A DNA stretch of 64,000 nt from Paracamarosporium sp. OC-R06-R3 (Eukaryota; Ascomycota; Dothideomycetes; Pleosporales; Didymosphaeriaceae): assembly GCA_019828545.1 (NCBI GenBank), contig JACVRA010000283.1:124001-188000 (forward strand), given 5' to 3'. The translations under genes were made by a program, and so were the position numbers. Positions 35,515-48,500 of the stretch are shown piece after piece. The stretch's first letter is position 1. Each line of letters starts with the position of its first letter. The notes under the pieces are model-generated. The model saw only the letters and a list, made by a program, of their open reading frames with translations, made no database searches and was not told where the DNA came from.

Positions 35515-37537
35515 TCACGTATCATAGAGCCCGCCAAAGCCAAAGGTGGTCGGGACATCGTCTACCTCCCACTCTCCATCAGCATCCTCGTCCGCCGCAT
35601 CAAACTCATCATCTATTTCCCTCTCTTCTGCCAGCTCGTCGTCCTCATCTTCATCCTCATCACCAATACCTCCTACCCCATCATCGCTATCATCATCCTC
35701 ACCACCGCCTTCGTTAAGGATATCCTCCGCCCGCTCAGGAACCTCCGTCATGTCTTCTTCCACCTCAACCTCCTCTTCCACATCCCCATTCTGCGCTTCC
35801 GTACTTGGTGCTTTCCCCAGCTGCGCCTCCAATCTCTCAAATGCGTAACGCGGATTCTTCGCCGCATATCGCACACTCCTCATAACCGCGTGCTCGGTGC
35901 CCCTTTCCCTGATTGTCTCTCTATTATGGAATTCCTTCGTGTACTGTGCGAAGAACGTTTTGTCATCCCACAACTCAGGCCATGTAGTGATCCGTTGGTA
36001 GATGGAATCGTCCGGTTTGTCTCCCCCAAGAATTGTATTCATTTTGTGTTTCAGAACAACCGTTGCTTTCGCCCACGTCCCAACATGGAACCAGCCTTGC
36101 GCCGTTGGAGCGGGAGTCGTGCGGATGTCTTCGGTCTGTAGAATTCGTTGAATCAACGGATCTGTGACGTCGCAGAATTGGAAGAGATTTCCTGTCCGTG
36201 AAACGTGCACGCCGTCGAACATGTGCTGTTGTCGTAGCTGTTGTGGATTTAGCTGGGCAAGGTTCCGCACGTGTTGATCGAAGCGAGTGAAGTGTCGAGC
36301 AGTTCCGGTCTTCTTGTAGGACAGGAATGACACAGTCTGGTAGAATCTGTATTTAGGGTCCGCTCGAGGATCAACACCCCATGTGATGAGTGCTTCACGC
36401 CAGGGTCCGGTTTCGAAGAAGTACCCGCAGTAAACGGCAGCTTGACGCAGTCTATCGCGTTTGTCCCAGCCAAGTGTGTTGTAGAGCAGATGACGGGTGA
36501 TGACGGGCCGTTTTTCCAGCTCGCGTCTGATACTGCGAATGAGTTCCTGCACGTAAGGTGTTAGGTCTGATTCGGGGGGCAGACTTGATTTGGGACCGGT
36601 GGGTACACCCTCTGCGTTAGGGTTGATGATGGTGTAACCGGACCATGCCAGGCTCTTGTGTAAGTTGACTTCGGCGACGTCGCCGTTATCGTTTTTGTAT
36701 TTGACAAAGGAGTTCTGTTGGAAGCGGTAGTTGTATGCAACTGGGAGTTGCAGAAACTCGGCAGAGGGCCCAACATCTTTGGTCAAGTCAGGCCCTGCGG
36801 TCGTATTCAAGTTGAAGTTTTTCAATTTGGTGACTGCGGCAGATTCAGTGTCATGGTCATGCAGCGTAATCTGCGAATATCACCTACAGTTTAGTGGAAG
36901 CACGTTGTCACGAAGTTTGAGCATAAGGCTGTTTGTAGACGCCGCATATTGAATATCGGGCAGATCTGAATGGTCAGTCAGGTGACAAGAGAAGTGAAGG
37001 GCAGTCCTACTCCGAAAACGATGTGTCTCATCGATCAGACCTGCCACAGAGACGTCATACTTGGACGCATTGTCTCGCAAACTGCGGAACACAGTTGCAG
37101 CGTCTACACCCACGTCAGGGTCGGCTACAAATGGACCTGGAGAGCCACGCTTCCGCTTGCGCCCAGTGCGTTTGGGGACCGTGACTTTGAGAAGCAGGTT
37201 GTTGGTCGCGACAGGCGTCGACAGCAGGCGTTTGGCGAAGGGGTCGTCTGGACGGAGCGAGACTGATATGAGCTTGAGGAGCGGGTCCTGGCCGTCTGGG
37301 TTGGGCTGCGTCTCTAGCCTGGACCTCAGGCCCTGGGGGTCGTGTCAGCTGCAGGCCGATGGTGATGCCGTCCAGCAGTAGTACGCTTCTGACCTTGCTA
37401 AGCTTGACTGGCCCTCCTAGCGAGACGATGCCCTTGTCGATGTTCTTGACGAGGCATGGGTGCTCGACAACGGAGACGGCTCGCGAGGGGATCTGCAGCC
37501 ACGGCGCAGCGTGGCCGGCGGCGTGCTGGTCGTCCAT
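35515..37537 (-). CDS. TFC1: TFIIIC subunit tau95 (GTF3C5/Sfc1 family)
   Basis: Three exons on the minus strand, 37394..37537, 36888..37332 and 35515..36833, giving 635 aa. The N-terminal beta-barrel region starts with VSVVEHPCLVKNIDKGIVSLGG, typical of the family, followed by LRPDDPFAKRLLSTPV. The second intron (36834..36887) joins VLPLN/FTKLKNFNL. The central winged-helix DNA-binding domain has RHLLYNTLGWDKRDRLRQ and AAVYCGYFFETGPWREALI, then GVDPRADPKYRFYQ, the strongest signature. The C-terminus is a long Asp/Glu-rich tail, also known in this family, ending DVPTTFGFGGLYDT. Role: binds the A-box of tRNA genes and helps place TFIIIB for RNA polymerase III. It is divergent from the RTS1 gene over about 0.7 kb. 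The symbol follows yeast naming of tau95. Confidence 0.9.
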
Positions 37538-38233
37538 GGTGCCGTCGATGAGGGCGATGGCAGAGGAGCGTGCAGGGGGGCAGCTTAGCGTCGCTGCGGC
37601 TGGCACACACGCCTCGCCGCCCAGCGCAGCGGAGGATAAGCAGCAGCACTGGGCTTTGCTGGCTAGCCCACCCGTCGACAGCCTCTCGCTCCGTTCCGGC
37701 GTCCCAGCGACGCTCACACGGCGGGCCTGCTACTACCACCTCTTTTCTCGGCGGGGTTGTGGCGGTCCAAGCGCCCAGCTAACAGGGCGTCTGGTTAGCG
37801 GCATCACCTCCTCTTCACCGTGTGTGCACTCCTGCTCCCACCGTCTGCCATTTCTCCTCCTCCCTGCTGCGTGCACCTGCATCGACACCGCAAGCCGTCC
37901 TTCATTCGCGACTCGGCCGTAGCTGCCAAGGCCCCCGCCCCTGCGGCCCCTCCCGACCCTCGCCCGCACCCTCTGACATCGACTGTGCTGCTCCCTAAGC
38001 TCCCTCCCACGCAACCACCAAAGCCCGCTTGCCCTCCCCGTCCATGTCTGCCTGAGCTGCCGGCCTACACCACAATCCACCCATCTGCGCGCGCCTCTGT
38101 GTTGCTTCCATTGGCGCTGTCGGCTGCCGCTCACGCCAGGCCATCTTCGAAACAGCCCTAACCGGATCGCCTCCCCCCGACGTCTCCATACGTCTTCCGC
38201 ATCGCCTGACGCTGGTTCGCGCATTCTGTGAAG
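37538..38233. promoter_or_regulatory. shared divergent promoter of tau95 and RTS1
   Basis: 696 bp between two divergent starts. C-rich on the plus strand, with several long but unsupported frames in this GC-rich sequence that I consider chance. Confidence 0.5.
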
Positions 38234-40899
38234 ATGAAAGGCTTCAGGCAGAGGGTGGTAAGCCTATCCCCGTCTCCGCAGGACAGCACATGCTCCACAA
38301 TTGGGCAGCCCCCAACTAGCGGCACAGAACGCTAACATGCCCAGCACGAACAGCTCGCGAGAGCCAAGTCTGATAAGTCCACCTCCAAAAAGAAAGACTC
38401 CAACTCGGGCACCTCATCCCCCTCGCATGGCGCCTCGAACTCGCCTTCTGGCTCGGCGCACGCTACACCCACATCCTCCCAGACGCAATTGACAGACGGC
38501 CGCAACAAGCCGCTTCCTTCGGGCGACGGCGCAACAGGCAGCGCAGGCTCTTTACAACCAGGCCAACCGGGCGTACCGAGCTCTCTCGGTGCAGGCTCAT
38601 CGTTCGGTGGACAGCAGGGCACAGGCAGCTTCGGTGGTGCTGGAGGCGCCGGTGCCTCAGGTCCCGGCACGCCCCACAGAGCAGGCCAACCATTAGCACC
38701 TAGTGTCATTATCAGTCCCAGTGCTCCCGTAAGTGCGACCAACATCTACTTTTGTTGACAACAACAAGCTAATGGGCGAGGAACAGCATATCCCGCCCCC
38801 GGGCGCAGCGGAGACCATGCCGGGCGACCTCCTACCCCCAAAGGCGGGCCAGAAGTCGTTGATTTTCGATCGCTTGCAAACCACACCCAAAGACAATGTA
38901 GAAGGCATCCGAACGCCTAAGCGACAGCATTCGTCGCGTTTTGACATTTCGGACCAGCGCCAGCGAGAGCTGGAGAAGCTGCCAGGATTCCATGAAGTGC
39001 CGCCCAACAAACGCGAGGAGCTGTTCATGCAAAAGCTTGACCAGTGCAACATCATCTTCGACTTCAATGACGCAAGCGGTGACATGAAGTCGAAAGAAAT
39101 CAAGCGTTTGGCGTTGCACGAGTTGCTGGACTACGTTGCCAATAACCGCCAGGTCATCACCGAGCGAATGTACCCTCGCGTGGTCGAGATGTTTGCAAAG
39201 AATTTGTTCCGACCCATCCCGCCCCCTATGAATCCACAAGGCGAAGCCTTCGATCCCGAAGAAGACGAACCCGTATTGGAAGTTGCTTGGCCGCACATCC
39301 AGGTGGTGTACGAGTTCTTCCTCCGCTTCATAGAGAGTCAAGACTTCAACACCAACATTGCGAAAGCCTACATCGACCATAGTTTTGTTCTGAATGTCAG
39401 TTCCCCTCCCCTCCCCGCCAAATTCATGTCTAACCTTTCGCAGCTACTTGAACTGTTTGACTCGGAGGACCCAAGGGAACGTGATTTTCTAAAGACTACC
39501 TTGCACAGAATATATGGCAAGTTTCTCAACCTCCGCTCGTACATTCGTCGCTCCATCAACAATGTTTTCTTCCAATTCAGCTACGAGACCGAGCGCTTCA
39601 ACGGCATAGCCGAGCTGCTCGAGATTCTGGGATCTATCATCAACGGATTTGCCCTACCTTTGAAGGAAGAACACAAGTTGTTTCTCACGCGTGTATTGCT
39701 TCCGATGCACAAGGTGAAGAGCCTCAGCATGTACCACCCGCAATTGGCGTATTGCATTGTACAGTTCTTGGAGAAAGACGCAGCATTGACCGAAGAGGTA
39801 TGTCTGAAGAATGCTGTACATTTATCGAGCCATAGCTAACTCAACAGGTGGTTCTGGGTCTACTTCGATACTGGCCCAAGGTCAACAGCACGAAGGAGGT
39901 TATGTTCTTGAACGAAGTGGAAGATATTTTTGAGGTCATGGACCCCGCCGAATTCGCAAAAGTTCAGGAGCCACTCTTCAATCAGCTGGCCAAATCCGTC
40001 GCAAGCCCACACTTCCAGGTCGCCGAACGAGCGCTTTACTTCTGGAACAATGAGTATTTCTGCAACTTAGTTAGTGACAACGTAGAGGTCATTCTGCCGA
40101 TCATGTTTGCGCCATTGTACGAAAACTCGAAGGGACACTGGAACCGGTAAGCATTCCTTTCTGCAATCACGGTGCCAAACTTACACAAGACAGCACAATC
40201 CACGGCATGGTATATAATGCTATGAAACTGTTCATGGAGGTAAACCCGCAGTTGTTTGACGATTGCTCGCATGACTATGCCGAATCACAGAACAATGCCA
40301 GCGAGCGTGAGAGAAGTCGACAGAGCAGATGGGAAAAGCTCGAAAAGCTCGCAGAGGCCAGGAAGAACGGCAGTTTAGTAGAGAATAACCCCGCATCAAC
40401 GTCCTCAAAAGTAGGCTCTCCGATGCGATTAGACGACTCAGATCCGCTTCGAATGGAAGCGCTTCGGCTGCAGGACGACGCCAAAGACCGGCGTCCAAAG
40501 GAGTTTGAACGGCAGGGCAGCCAGACTTCGGTACGTTGATTCTTAAGTCCTAGAACGAGCGTCATTGAACATGAGCATTTTCTACGGCCGAATCATTGTA
40601 CTTTTAATTTTATTCCTAGATCTTCTAGGCTTCTCTACGTTGTCAAGATTTGCTTTTTTTGGTTTTGGGATCCGGGTTGATCTGACATGTGTGCTTGCTC
40701 TATGCAGCGGAGACACGTCTCTTTACGAGAGGATCGGACGCACGTGTCTCAGACAAGGCGGTCGGCTACCGGTCGTCCGCGCAGCAACAGTCGTCCCAGT
40801 TCATCGGGCAGCAACAGCAGCGCCTCTCGCAATTCGGCTGCCAACGGCACCATTCGGGCTGTTACTGGTGGGAAGGCCGCCACGACTAGAGCCGCCTAG
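38234..40899 (+). CDS. RTS1: PP2A regulatory subunit B56 (Rts1/ParA)
   Basis: Seven exons: 38234..38257, 38345..38728, 38787..39395, 39444..39797, 39848..40146, 40194..40530 and 40708..40899, giving 732 aa. Exon 1 encodes only MKGFRQRV. The N-terminal 130 residues are a Ser/Gly/Pro/Lys-rich disordered tail. The B56 domain begins near [19 protein letters not shown], runs through [58 protein letters not shown] and [10 protein letters not shown], and ends near [20 protein letters not shown]. After a charged helix ([18 protein letters not shown]) comes a Ser/Asn-rich tail partly encoded by exon 7. Role: targets the PP2A catalytic dimer to LxxIxE-type substrates in stress response, septation and chromosome segregation. 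All six introns are GT-AG. Intron 6 (177 bp) is the longest. Confidence 0.95.
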
Positions 40900-42124
40900 C
40901 ATCTTGTTTTGGCCCCTGCTCGCGATATACACTTTTCTCGGGGCGCGTTTAGCCCTTCCCCTTTACCTTCTATCTATCATGTTCGGAAACGGCTGCAGTT
41001 GCGATATGGGTTGCGTTCTACAATGGCATACCTTTGGTTCGGCCCGATGCAAAAAGCGAGGTGGACTTTCTTTCTCACATGTGGTGTATCGGCGTGGAAT
41101 CCTGTCTTCTTTCTAATCTTGACATGGTTTGGTTGTTGGAGAAGACCTGATGGTGGGCTTTGGCGTGGGGCTCAGCCTCCTTTCTTCATACACTCTCATA
41201 GACATGGAATGCAAAGATTCACCTGAGCTGTACCTGTCGGTTCTTAGTTACGTGTGCGCCTCTGGTGGTTGTTTCATTTGAACAGGCGGCTTTCGCTTGT
41301 GGTAATAGGCTTGCTATTCCTCACTGGGGTGAGCAAATTGTTGCGGGCCTTACGTTAATAAACCCCGCTGGCTAAACGCCTTCAAGGGCACTACGATTTA
41401 CTAATTTTGAAGGCGTATAGGCACGTAGAGGTAAGCTACGTAGATTAAAAAAATCTCTAGAGCCTTTTATTTAACCACTAATGGTATACTTGTTACTGAA
41501 GAGATTGATTATGTCAGGTCGCAACAATTAGCTCACCACCCTAGTGTTCTCAATTCTGGGTTTCACAACTAACAAATGAGAGATAATGATTCGACCTTGA
41601 AACGTACGTCACTGCTTCCTCATATGTATAGGTGGCAAGCGTTGTTGATCGTGAATTGAGTTTGACGGCAGAGGAGTAATTGCACGTAGGGCTACAGGTA
41701 GCACACCAGCTCAGATAGAAGTTTCCGGGTGTAGAATATGGTCAAGCCAGCTTTCATTACGCTTAAAGAACCAATCATACGCGCGGTAATCTACCTCGGG
41801 ATGTCATAGCAACGTTCGTGGCAATTTGTTGTTTGGACCAGTGTGCGTTAGCTCGGAAGGCTCGGGACGCGAATGTCATCTCCCCCTTTCACTGGTTCCG
41901 AACGCCTGTCTAGAATATTTACGCACCCACGACCACCTCCTCGACCCTTCCCAACGCAATCTCTAGGGCTCGCCTTCTTCCTTCAGCACCTCTTCTTGTC
42001 ATTCCTTCAGGCAGTCGCTACTGTCCTACCTTCTTTCGCATTCTAGTTGTTTACAGGCTGTGCATATACAGCTCTGACAGCCTCAACCGCCTCGGCACCC
42101 TCGACGTATCTGCGACCGCGCGCC
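40900..42124. other. intergenic with AT-rich core and inverted repeat; ELO promoter at right
   Basis: 1.2 kb. The centre (41340-41560) is AT-rich and contains a 9-bp inverted repeat (CGCCTTCAA at 41377-41385, TTGAAGGCG at 41407-41415). The right end (41880-42120) is C/T-rich and serves as promoter/leader of the elongase. No gene seen. Confidence 0.45.
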
Positions 42125-43317
42125 ATGTCAAAGCCTGACTGGATCCAAGTCGGCGTCCCGACGCTCGACCGCCCTTTCGGCCTGCAGCTATGGCCCATCT
42201 TCGAGAAAGCCTTCGAATCAGCCATTGGGTACAAACCGCAGGACTTCCGCTTCGTGCCTGGCGAGACACCCATCTCCACACTCAAGACGTGCACAACATT
42301 CCTTGTGTCATACTATATTATAATCTTTGGAGGAAGAGAATTGATGCGCAATCGCGAGCCTTTCAAGCTCAACTTTCTGTTCAAGGTCCACAACTTCTAC
42401 CTCACGGCGATTAGCGGGATATTACTCGGACTGTTCCTTGAGCAGATCATTCCTACGGTTGCGCGACATGGTATTTTCTTCGCCGTTTGCGACCACGCCG
42501 GCGGCTGGACGGACAAGATGGTTGTCCTGTATTACGTGGGTGCCTCCGAACGAGATACGAGCCATTGGGACGAAGCTAACAAAAGTAGCTCAACTACCTT
42601 ACCAAGTTTCTCGAGCTGATTGACACCTGCTTCCTGTTCTTGAAGAAGAAGCCGCTGAGTATGTACCTTCAACTGTGCAGCGCAACGAATGCTGATCTAG
42701 TTAGCTTTCCTCCACACCTACCATCACGGCGCCACTGCTTTGCTTTGCTACACTCAGCTTGTCGGTCACACATCTGTTTCGTGGGTCGTCATTACTCTGA
42801 ACCTCATGGTCCACGTTGTCATGTACTGGTACTACTTCCAGAGCGCTCGGGGCATCAGGATCTGGTGGAAGAAGTACATCACGATCATGCAAATCATTCA
42901 ATTCGTTCTGGATCTTGGTGAGTTTGCGACTTTCCCAGTCCCCATCCATCTACTAACGAGCTATCAGGGTTCGTTTACTTCGCGTCTTGGACCTACTTCA
43001 CCAGCACCTACTGGCCCCACCTCCCCAACATGGGCAAATGCGCTGGCGAGGAATTCGCCGCTATCGCCGGTATCTGCATCATCACGTCGTACCTCTTCCT
43101 CTTCATCCTATTTTACCTCGCGACCTACAAGAAGCCTGTGCCCAAGGGCCGCCGCAGGGCTACCAGTGCTTTGGTCGAGATGAAGGATGAGAAGGTGCCG
43201 ACGGTTGGTGAAGCGCGACGCAGGCTCTCTCAGGGTGCGCATGCGTTCGCTAATGCTCAGACCACAGGCGTCTCCACCACTCCGAACGGCCGGGCCACTC
43301 GTTCGCGCAAGGCCTAA
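42125..43317 (+). CDS. very-long-chain fatty acid elongase, ELO family (3-ketoacyl-CoA synthase)
   Basis: Four exons: 42125..42535, 42589..42658, 42705..42917 and 42968..43317, giving 347 aa. Seen: [17 protein letters not shown], then the catalytic histidine box [11 protein letters not shown] (His164, His167, His168), which is restored only by splicing exons 2 and 3; then the HVVMYWYYF block and about seven hydrophobic helices. The C-terminus is basic ([13 protein letters not shown]), usual for ER-resident elongases. It condenses malonyl-CoA with long-chain acyl-CoA in the ER to make very long chains for sphingolipids. It resembles yeast Elo2/Elo3 rather than Elo1, but I cannot fix the chain-length class. 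Just after the stop lies a GAGGGC hexamer repeat (about 43371-43395). Confidence 0.93.
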
Positions 43318-44127
43318 TTTCATCACTCCCGGCGTGGTCGTCACGGTTCAGGAGGTGGTTAGCACGAGGGCGAGGGCGAGGGCGAGGGCGAGAGCCGACC
43401 CGAAGAGGTTGGAGTTCAGTTCTGGTGATGCGAGTGGGGACTTTGAGTGAGCGTTGACTTGCTCTTGATCTCACTTTTCCACCCAAGGTTTTTGCGACAG
43501 CTTTTCGCCAATGCTTCCACGTGAAGACGCTTTGAAAGACCTCGCAGTGGACCCAGTCGCCTGAATCTGTCAACGGGAGTCTGATCGCTTATACCGATGC
43601 CTTGACTCCCACGCTTTGCATTTCATTAAGACGAACCCTGGAGGGCAGTTCAGTATCTCCTTGTAATTATCACGCGTTTTGGAGTTTGCCATTTTGGCCC
43701 TCCTCACGAAAAACTGCATCCTGGACGCAAATGTTCCATGCGGCTAGTAGAGCATGTACGATGGATGGTGTTCTTATGTTGCAAATTGGGGCGGCTTTTA
43801 CATCGGCGTAGCAATGAGAATAATGCATAATCACCACGTACTACCTGTTTTCGTCTCGACCGAAGAGTCAAATTGTGATGTGCTGAAGGAATGGCGGATT
43901 GATGTCATCCGACGACCCGAACTAGTGAGCTTCAGGCACAAAGGTGGTGGGCCCACTTAATATCACGTGCATATCTTCCGACCACAGACACGGCAGCAAA
44001 ACCAAAGCTTCGACATCAGCTAACCTACCTCCACCCGCCGACACCACAACTCTCCACTCTACCCAATTGCGCGCTCGCCCACCCCCGATCCCGCCTTTTC
44101 AGCTTCCCACCAGGTCATTGAGCAGCA
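43318..44127. promoter_or_regulatory. intergenic: ELO 3' flank and COX6 promoter
   Basis: Contains a short GAGGGC repeat in the probable ELO 3' UTR, a perfect palindrome GTGGGCCCAC (43947-43956) and a CACGTG E-box (43964-43969) about 160 bp before the COX6 start. Both are candidate regulator sites. CACGTG is the known core for Cbf1/bHLH factors. Confidence 0.45.
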
Positions 44128-44954
44128 ATGTCCTTCGTGCGCGCCGCATCGAGGGTCTCCCGCGTGGGCCTGCGAGTCCCGGCCTACCGCGCCAGCCCCG
44201 TTGCCTGGACCGCCCAGCGTGCCTTCTCCCAGTCGGCCGTCCGATGCGACCAGCACGCTGAGGAGACGTTCGAGGAGTTCACTGCCAGGTATGACGCATC
44301 TCGGAGGGTGACGCAGCAGCATAGGGGATGGGGTACCCTCAGCCAGGAAGGGAGCCATTGGACTCCATTGAGCTTTGTTAGAGCTGCATTGCTGACTTCG
44401 CTTGCTTCATCGCAGATATGAGAAGGAGTTTGAAAAGGTCAACGATGTTTTCGAGCTCCAGGTACGTCGACAGCCGATGTGAGGAGGATTGGGCTCGGCA
44501 TCGCGCTGCCGAGCTCCGAGACGGGCGAAAGAGACGCCAATACAGGGCATGGAGCTGACGGACACACAGCGAAACCTGAACAACTGCTTCGCCTACGATC
44601 TCGTCCCCTCCCCCACGGTCATCACCGCCGCTCTCCGCGCTGCGCGCCGCGTTAACGACTTCCCCTCCGCTGTACGGGTGTTTGAGGGTACGTTTATCCT
44701 ACAATGTCCATGACGTATTGTGTGGTTACCAAGCTACAATGCCCCCGGGTGCTGCCATTTGGCAGCTGCGGCATATAAGTCCTACACAGCGTCAAACGCT
44801 CAGCTTGGCGCACCATTACTAACACAGTCATCCAGGCATCAAGTTCAAGGTCGAGAACAAGGGCCAGTACGAGGAGTACCTCCAGGAGCTCGAGCCCATA
44901 CGCGAGGAGCTCGGCATCCCGCTGAAGGAGACCATGTACCCTGAGGAGAAGTAA
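44128..44954 (+). CDS. COX6: cytochrome c oxidase subunit VI (COX5A-type), mitochondrial
   Basis: Four exons: 44128..44288, 44416..44461, 44570..44687 and 44836..44954, giving 147 aa. The first 40 residues are an Arg/Ser/Ala-rich presequence (RAASRVSRVGLRVPAYR...) with a cleavage-like RAFSQSA. The mature part starts HAEETFEEFTARYEKEFEKV and continues through RNLNNCFAYDLVPSPTVI, AALRAARRVNDFPSAVRVFEG/IKFKVENKGQYEEYL and EELGIPLKETMYPEE, the full COX5A/Cox6 pattern. It is a nuclear-encoded matrix-side subunit of complex IV. Four small exons over 0.8 kb, with introns making up nearly half the gene. Confidence 0.95.
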
Positions 44955-45529
44955 ATTGCTCGCATCATTGCAATAACGTCCATCCCCCCCAGAGGAGCAA
45001 CATAATGCAACTACACATGTCACCGTTTCAATTTCCTATATCTAGAAGGACGGAATATAAGATGGGAGGGATCGGACGCTGTACCATTAGTGTGAGTTTT
45101 TACTGCAGCTTGGGCAGAGACGAGGGTGGGGAAAGGGAATGTAGAGAGCGGTACGCCGCTGTAGTTGCTGTACAGAATTCCTTTTTGCTTGCGTCATCGT
45201 TCCCAGATGTTGAAAGCGTGTTGCAATAGCTGACCGTTGCCGTTTCGCTATCCACTCTCTATTCAGCATACATTTTCTTGCGTGCGTTCCGCCCGATGCA
45301 CCGCAACTGCACATGTGTTGACAGGTAACAATCCTCCATTAAAAAGGAGAAGCGAACGGACCAGAAACGCGTGTCTACCGGCATATTCATAGATGTTTCT
45401 TTGCTAGGTTCAGTTGCTGGTGGTAAGTCATCCGAGCATCTGCCCCGCCAAAATTTATCTTTTAGCCACCAGCGCCCACCCCGCTATCGCTCCCTGGTCC
45501 AACTCATTTTCTGCCACCACGACAACGCA
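44955..45529. other. intergenic: COX6 3' flank and promoter of FGAM synthase
   Basis: 575 bp. The frame of the FGAM synthase gene is open from about 45371, but this part lacks family resemblance and I treat it as leader. The start at 45530 (ACGCAATGGC) precedes the conserved N-terminus. Confidence 0.45.
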
Positions 45530-48500
45530 ATGGCGTCGGGTGAGAGCCCTTACCTCGTTCTACCAGGGTCGCTGGCCTTCTCAGACTTCCGACTGAAGCG
45601 CCTGGCCCAGGCGATTGGCGCAAAGGAAGTACGGGCACTCTGGGTGCACTATGTCAATCCGATCAAAGAGTTGAGCGGGGAGGAATTGAAGACGCTGGAG
45701 CAGATCTTGCACTACGGAGAGTATCCTGAGAGAGAGGACAGGCTGTCGCAAACCCTCATCCACGCCGTTCAAAGCCCCGCTGCCGGTTCTGCTGTCGACA
45801 ATGACACCGTCCTCTTCTACGTAAGCCCGCGCCCGGGTACCATTTCGCCATGGAGCTCCCTTGCTACTATGATCGCGCGCACATGCACGCTCGAGCATGC
45901 CGTCAAGCGCATCGAGCGCGGTATGGTCCTCGCCGCTACCTTCGAGAAGCCGCTTGCCGCCGAAGAGATCCCCAGCGCGGACTCCCTCTACGATCGCATG
46001 ACCCAGACCATCAGCCGCTCCACGCCGAATCTCGACCTCCTCTTCGGCGAGCATGAGCCTGCTCAAGCAACAACCATAAGCTTTGAGGAATACGGCAGCC
46101 CTCAGGCAGCGCTGGAGCACGCGAACCAAGAGCTGGGTCTCGCCATGGATAAGTCGGAGATCGAGTACTTGGTCGAGGCATACTCGCAGGAGCTCAAGAG
46201 AGGACCAGTGGACGTGGAACTGTTCATGTTCGCGCAGGTCAACTCGGAGCATTGCAGGCACAAGCAGTTCAATGCCGACTTTACCATCGATGGCATACGC
46301 AAGGGATACTCGCTGTTTGGCATGATACGGAACACACACCAGAAACATCCGGAGCATGTTGTGAGTGCATACAGCGACAATGCTGCTGTTCTCCAGGGCG
46401 AGGAGGCCAGTTTCTGGGCACCCAATACCATGACGGGCGAATGGACTGGCACGAAGGAGACGGTGCATATACTCTGCAAAGTAGAGACGCACAACCATCC
46501 CACAGCGGTGTCACCTTTCCCTGGCGCTGCAACCGGCTCGGGTGGAGAGATCAGAGATGAGGGTGCCGTGGGAAGGGGATCACGACCGAAAGCGGGATTG
46601 GCCGGCTTCACTGTTTCTGACCTGCTAATCCCCGGGTTCGAACAGCCATGGGAGTTGAACGATGTCGGGAAGCCGGCCCACATTGCGAGCAGTCTGGACA
46701 TCATGCTTGAAGCACCTATTGGGAGTGCGGCATTTAACAATGAGTTTGGACGACCGTGTACAATGGGCTACTTCAGGACCCTCCTTGTTCGCGTTTTCAC
46801 AAATGAGAAGGAGACGGAGATCAGAGGATACCACAAGCCTATCATGCTGGCTGGAGGTGTCGGAACGGTCCGTCCGCAACACGCGCTTAAGGACCCGGAT
46901 ATTGTACCTCCAGGATCTCATCTTCTGGTTATCGGTGGCCCTGCGATGCTCATCGGTCTCGGTGGCGGTGCTGCATCTAGTGTCCAGTCTGGTGAAGGCA
47001 AGGTAGACCTCGACTTTGCCAGTGTACAACGAGGAAATCCTGAAGTCCAGCGAAGGGCCCAGGAAGTCATCGACACCTGTCGATCCATGGGCGACAAGAA
47101 TCCGATCTTGTTCATCCATGACGTTGGCGCCGGCGGTCTGTCCAATGCTCTGCCGGAGCTCGTTCACGACTCTGGACTCGGTGCCATCTTCGAGCTTAGG
47201 GAAGTGGATAGTGCCGACCGAGGCATGAGCCCGCTACAGATCTGGTGTAACGAAGCTCAAGAGCGATATGTGTTGGCTGTGGGTCCGGATGATCTGGATC
47301 TCTTCAAGCGAATTTGCAGGCGAGAACGTTGCGGATTCTCAGTCGTAGGCACTGCGACTAAAGAGCAGCGTTTGGTCCTTAAGGACAGAGAATCACAAGG
47401 CACTCCGACTCCGATCGATCTCCCGATGCCTACCCTCTTCGGAAAGCCACCAAAGATGTCTCGCATCGTTGAAACGCGGAAACTTAGATTGCCTGCGTTC
47501 GATAGCAGTCTGTCTATGTACCTGCCAGAGACGCCGAAGGATGGTCTTTTGCCTGAAGCTGTGGACCGAGTGCTTGCGCTCCCTGCTGTGGGCTCCAAAT
47601 CTTTCCTCATCACGATTGGCGACCGTACCGTTGGTGGATTGACGGTCCGTGATCAAATGGTCGGGAAGTGGCAAGTTCCCGTTGCTGATGTCTCGGTGAC
47701 GGCCACCTCTCTCCTGTCTGGCGTTAAGACTGGCGAGGCGATGTCAATGGGCGAGAAACCTACACTTGCGCTCATTTCACCCGCAGCCTCGGCTCGGATG
47801 GCTGTCGCGGAGTCACTCATGAACTTGGCTGCTGCAAGCTTGTTCGATAGGCTTTCAAGAGTAAGACTATCCGCTAACTGGATGTCCGCTTCTAGCCACC
47901 CAGGAGAAGGCGCGGCGCTCTACGAGGCTGTCGAAGCTATCGGTATGGATCTTTGCCCCCGACTGGGTATCTCTATTCCCGTTGGCAAAGACTCTATGAG
48001 CATGAAGATGAAGTGGAAGGACCAAGGCACCAACGAAGCCAAAGAAGTCACCGCACCCATGTCCCTGGTCATCACTGCCTTCGCTCCCGTAGACCGCATC
48101 GAGCGCACTTGGACACCCGCCCTAGAGCGCCTGGAAGACGTCGGCGAAACAGTTCTCATGTTTGTCGACCTTGCCGCCGGCAAGAAGAACATGGGTGGTT
48201 CAGCCCTCGCGCAAACATTTGGACAAGTTGGCGATGAAGCGCCGGACGTGTGGGACGTAGATGTGCTTAAAGACTACTATGATGCGGTTGAGCAGCTCCA
48301 CGACGCGGGTATCGTGCTGGCATACCACGACCGCTCTGACGGTGGATTGTTCACTACGCTGGTAGAAATGATGTTCGCCGGACGCTGTGGATTGGAGATT
48401 ATGCTCGATGGGATTGCGAAATCTTCTGACACCAAAGACATCGTCGAGACGCTGTTCAACGAAGAACTTGGCGCTGTGTTCCAGGTCCGCAAGAAGGATG

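Noticed and set aside
35413..36141. 242-codon plus-strand frame antisense to the tau95 acidic tail
   Set aside because: It arises from the complement of Asp/Glu codons; hydrophobic-looking text but no start context or homology pattern.
37115..37922. Long frames on both strands in the tau95/RTS1 promoter and first exons
   Set aside because: GC-rich shadows. The tau95 exon structure explains the coding part, and the remainder has no family resemblance.
45371..45529. In-frame N-terminal extension of FGAM synthase (53 extra codons)
   Set aside because: Not similar to the family; the conserved N-terminus starts at the ATG at 45530.
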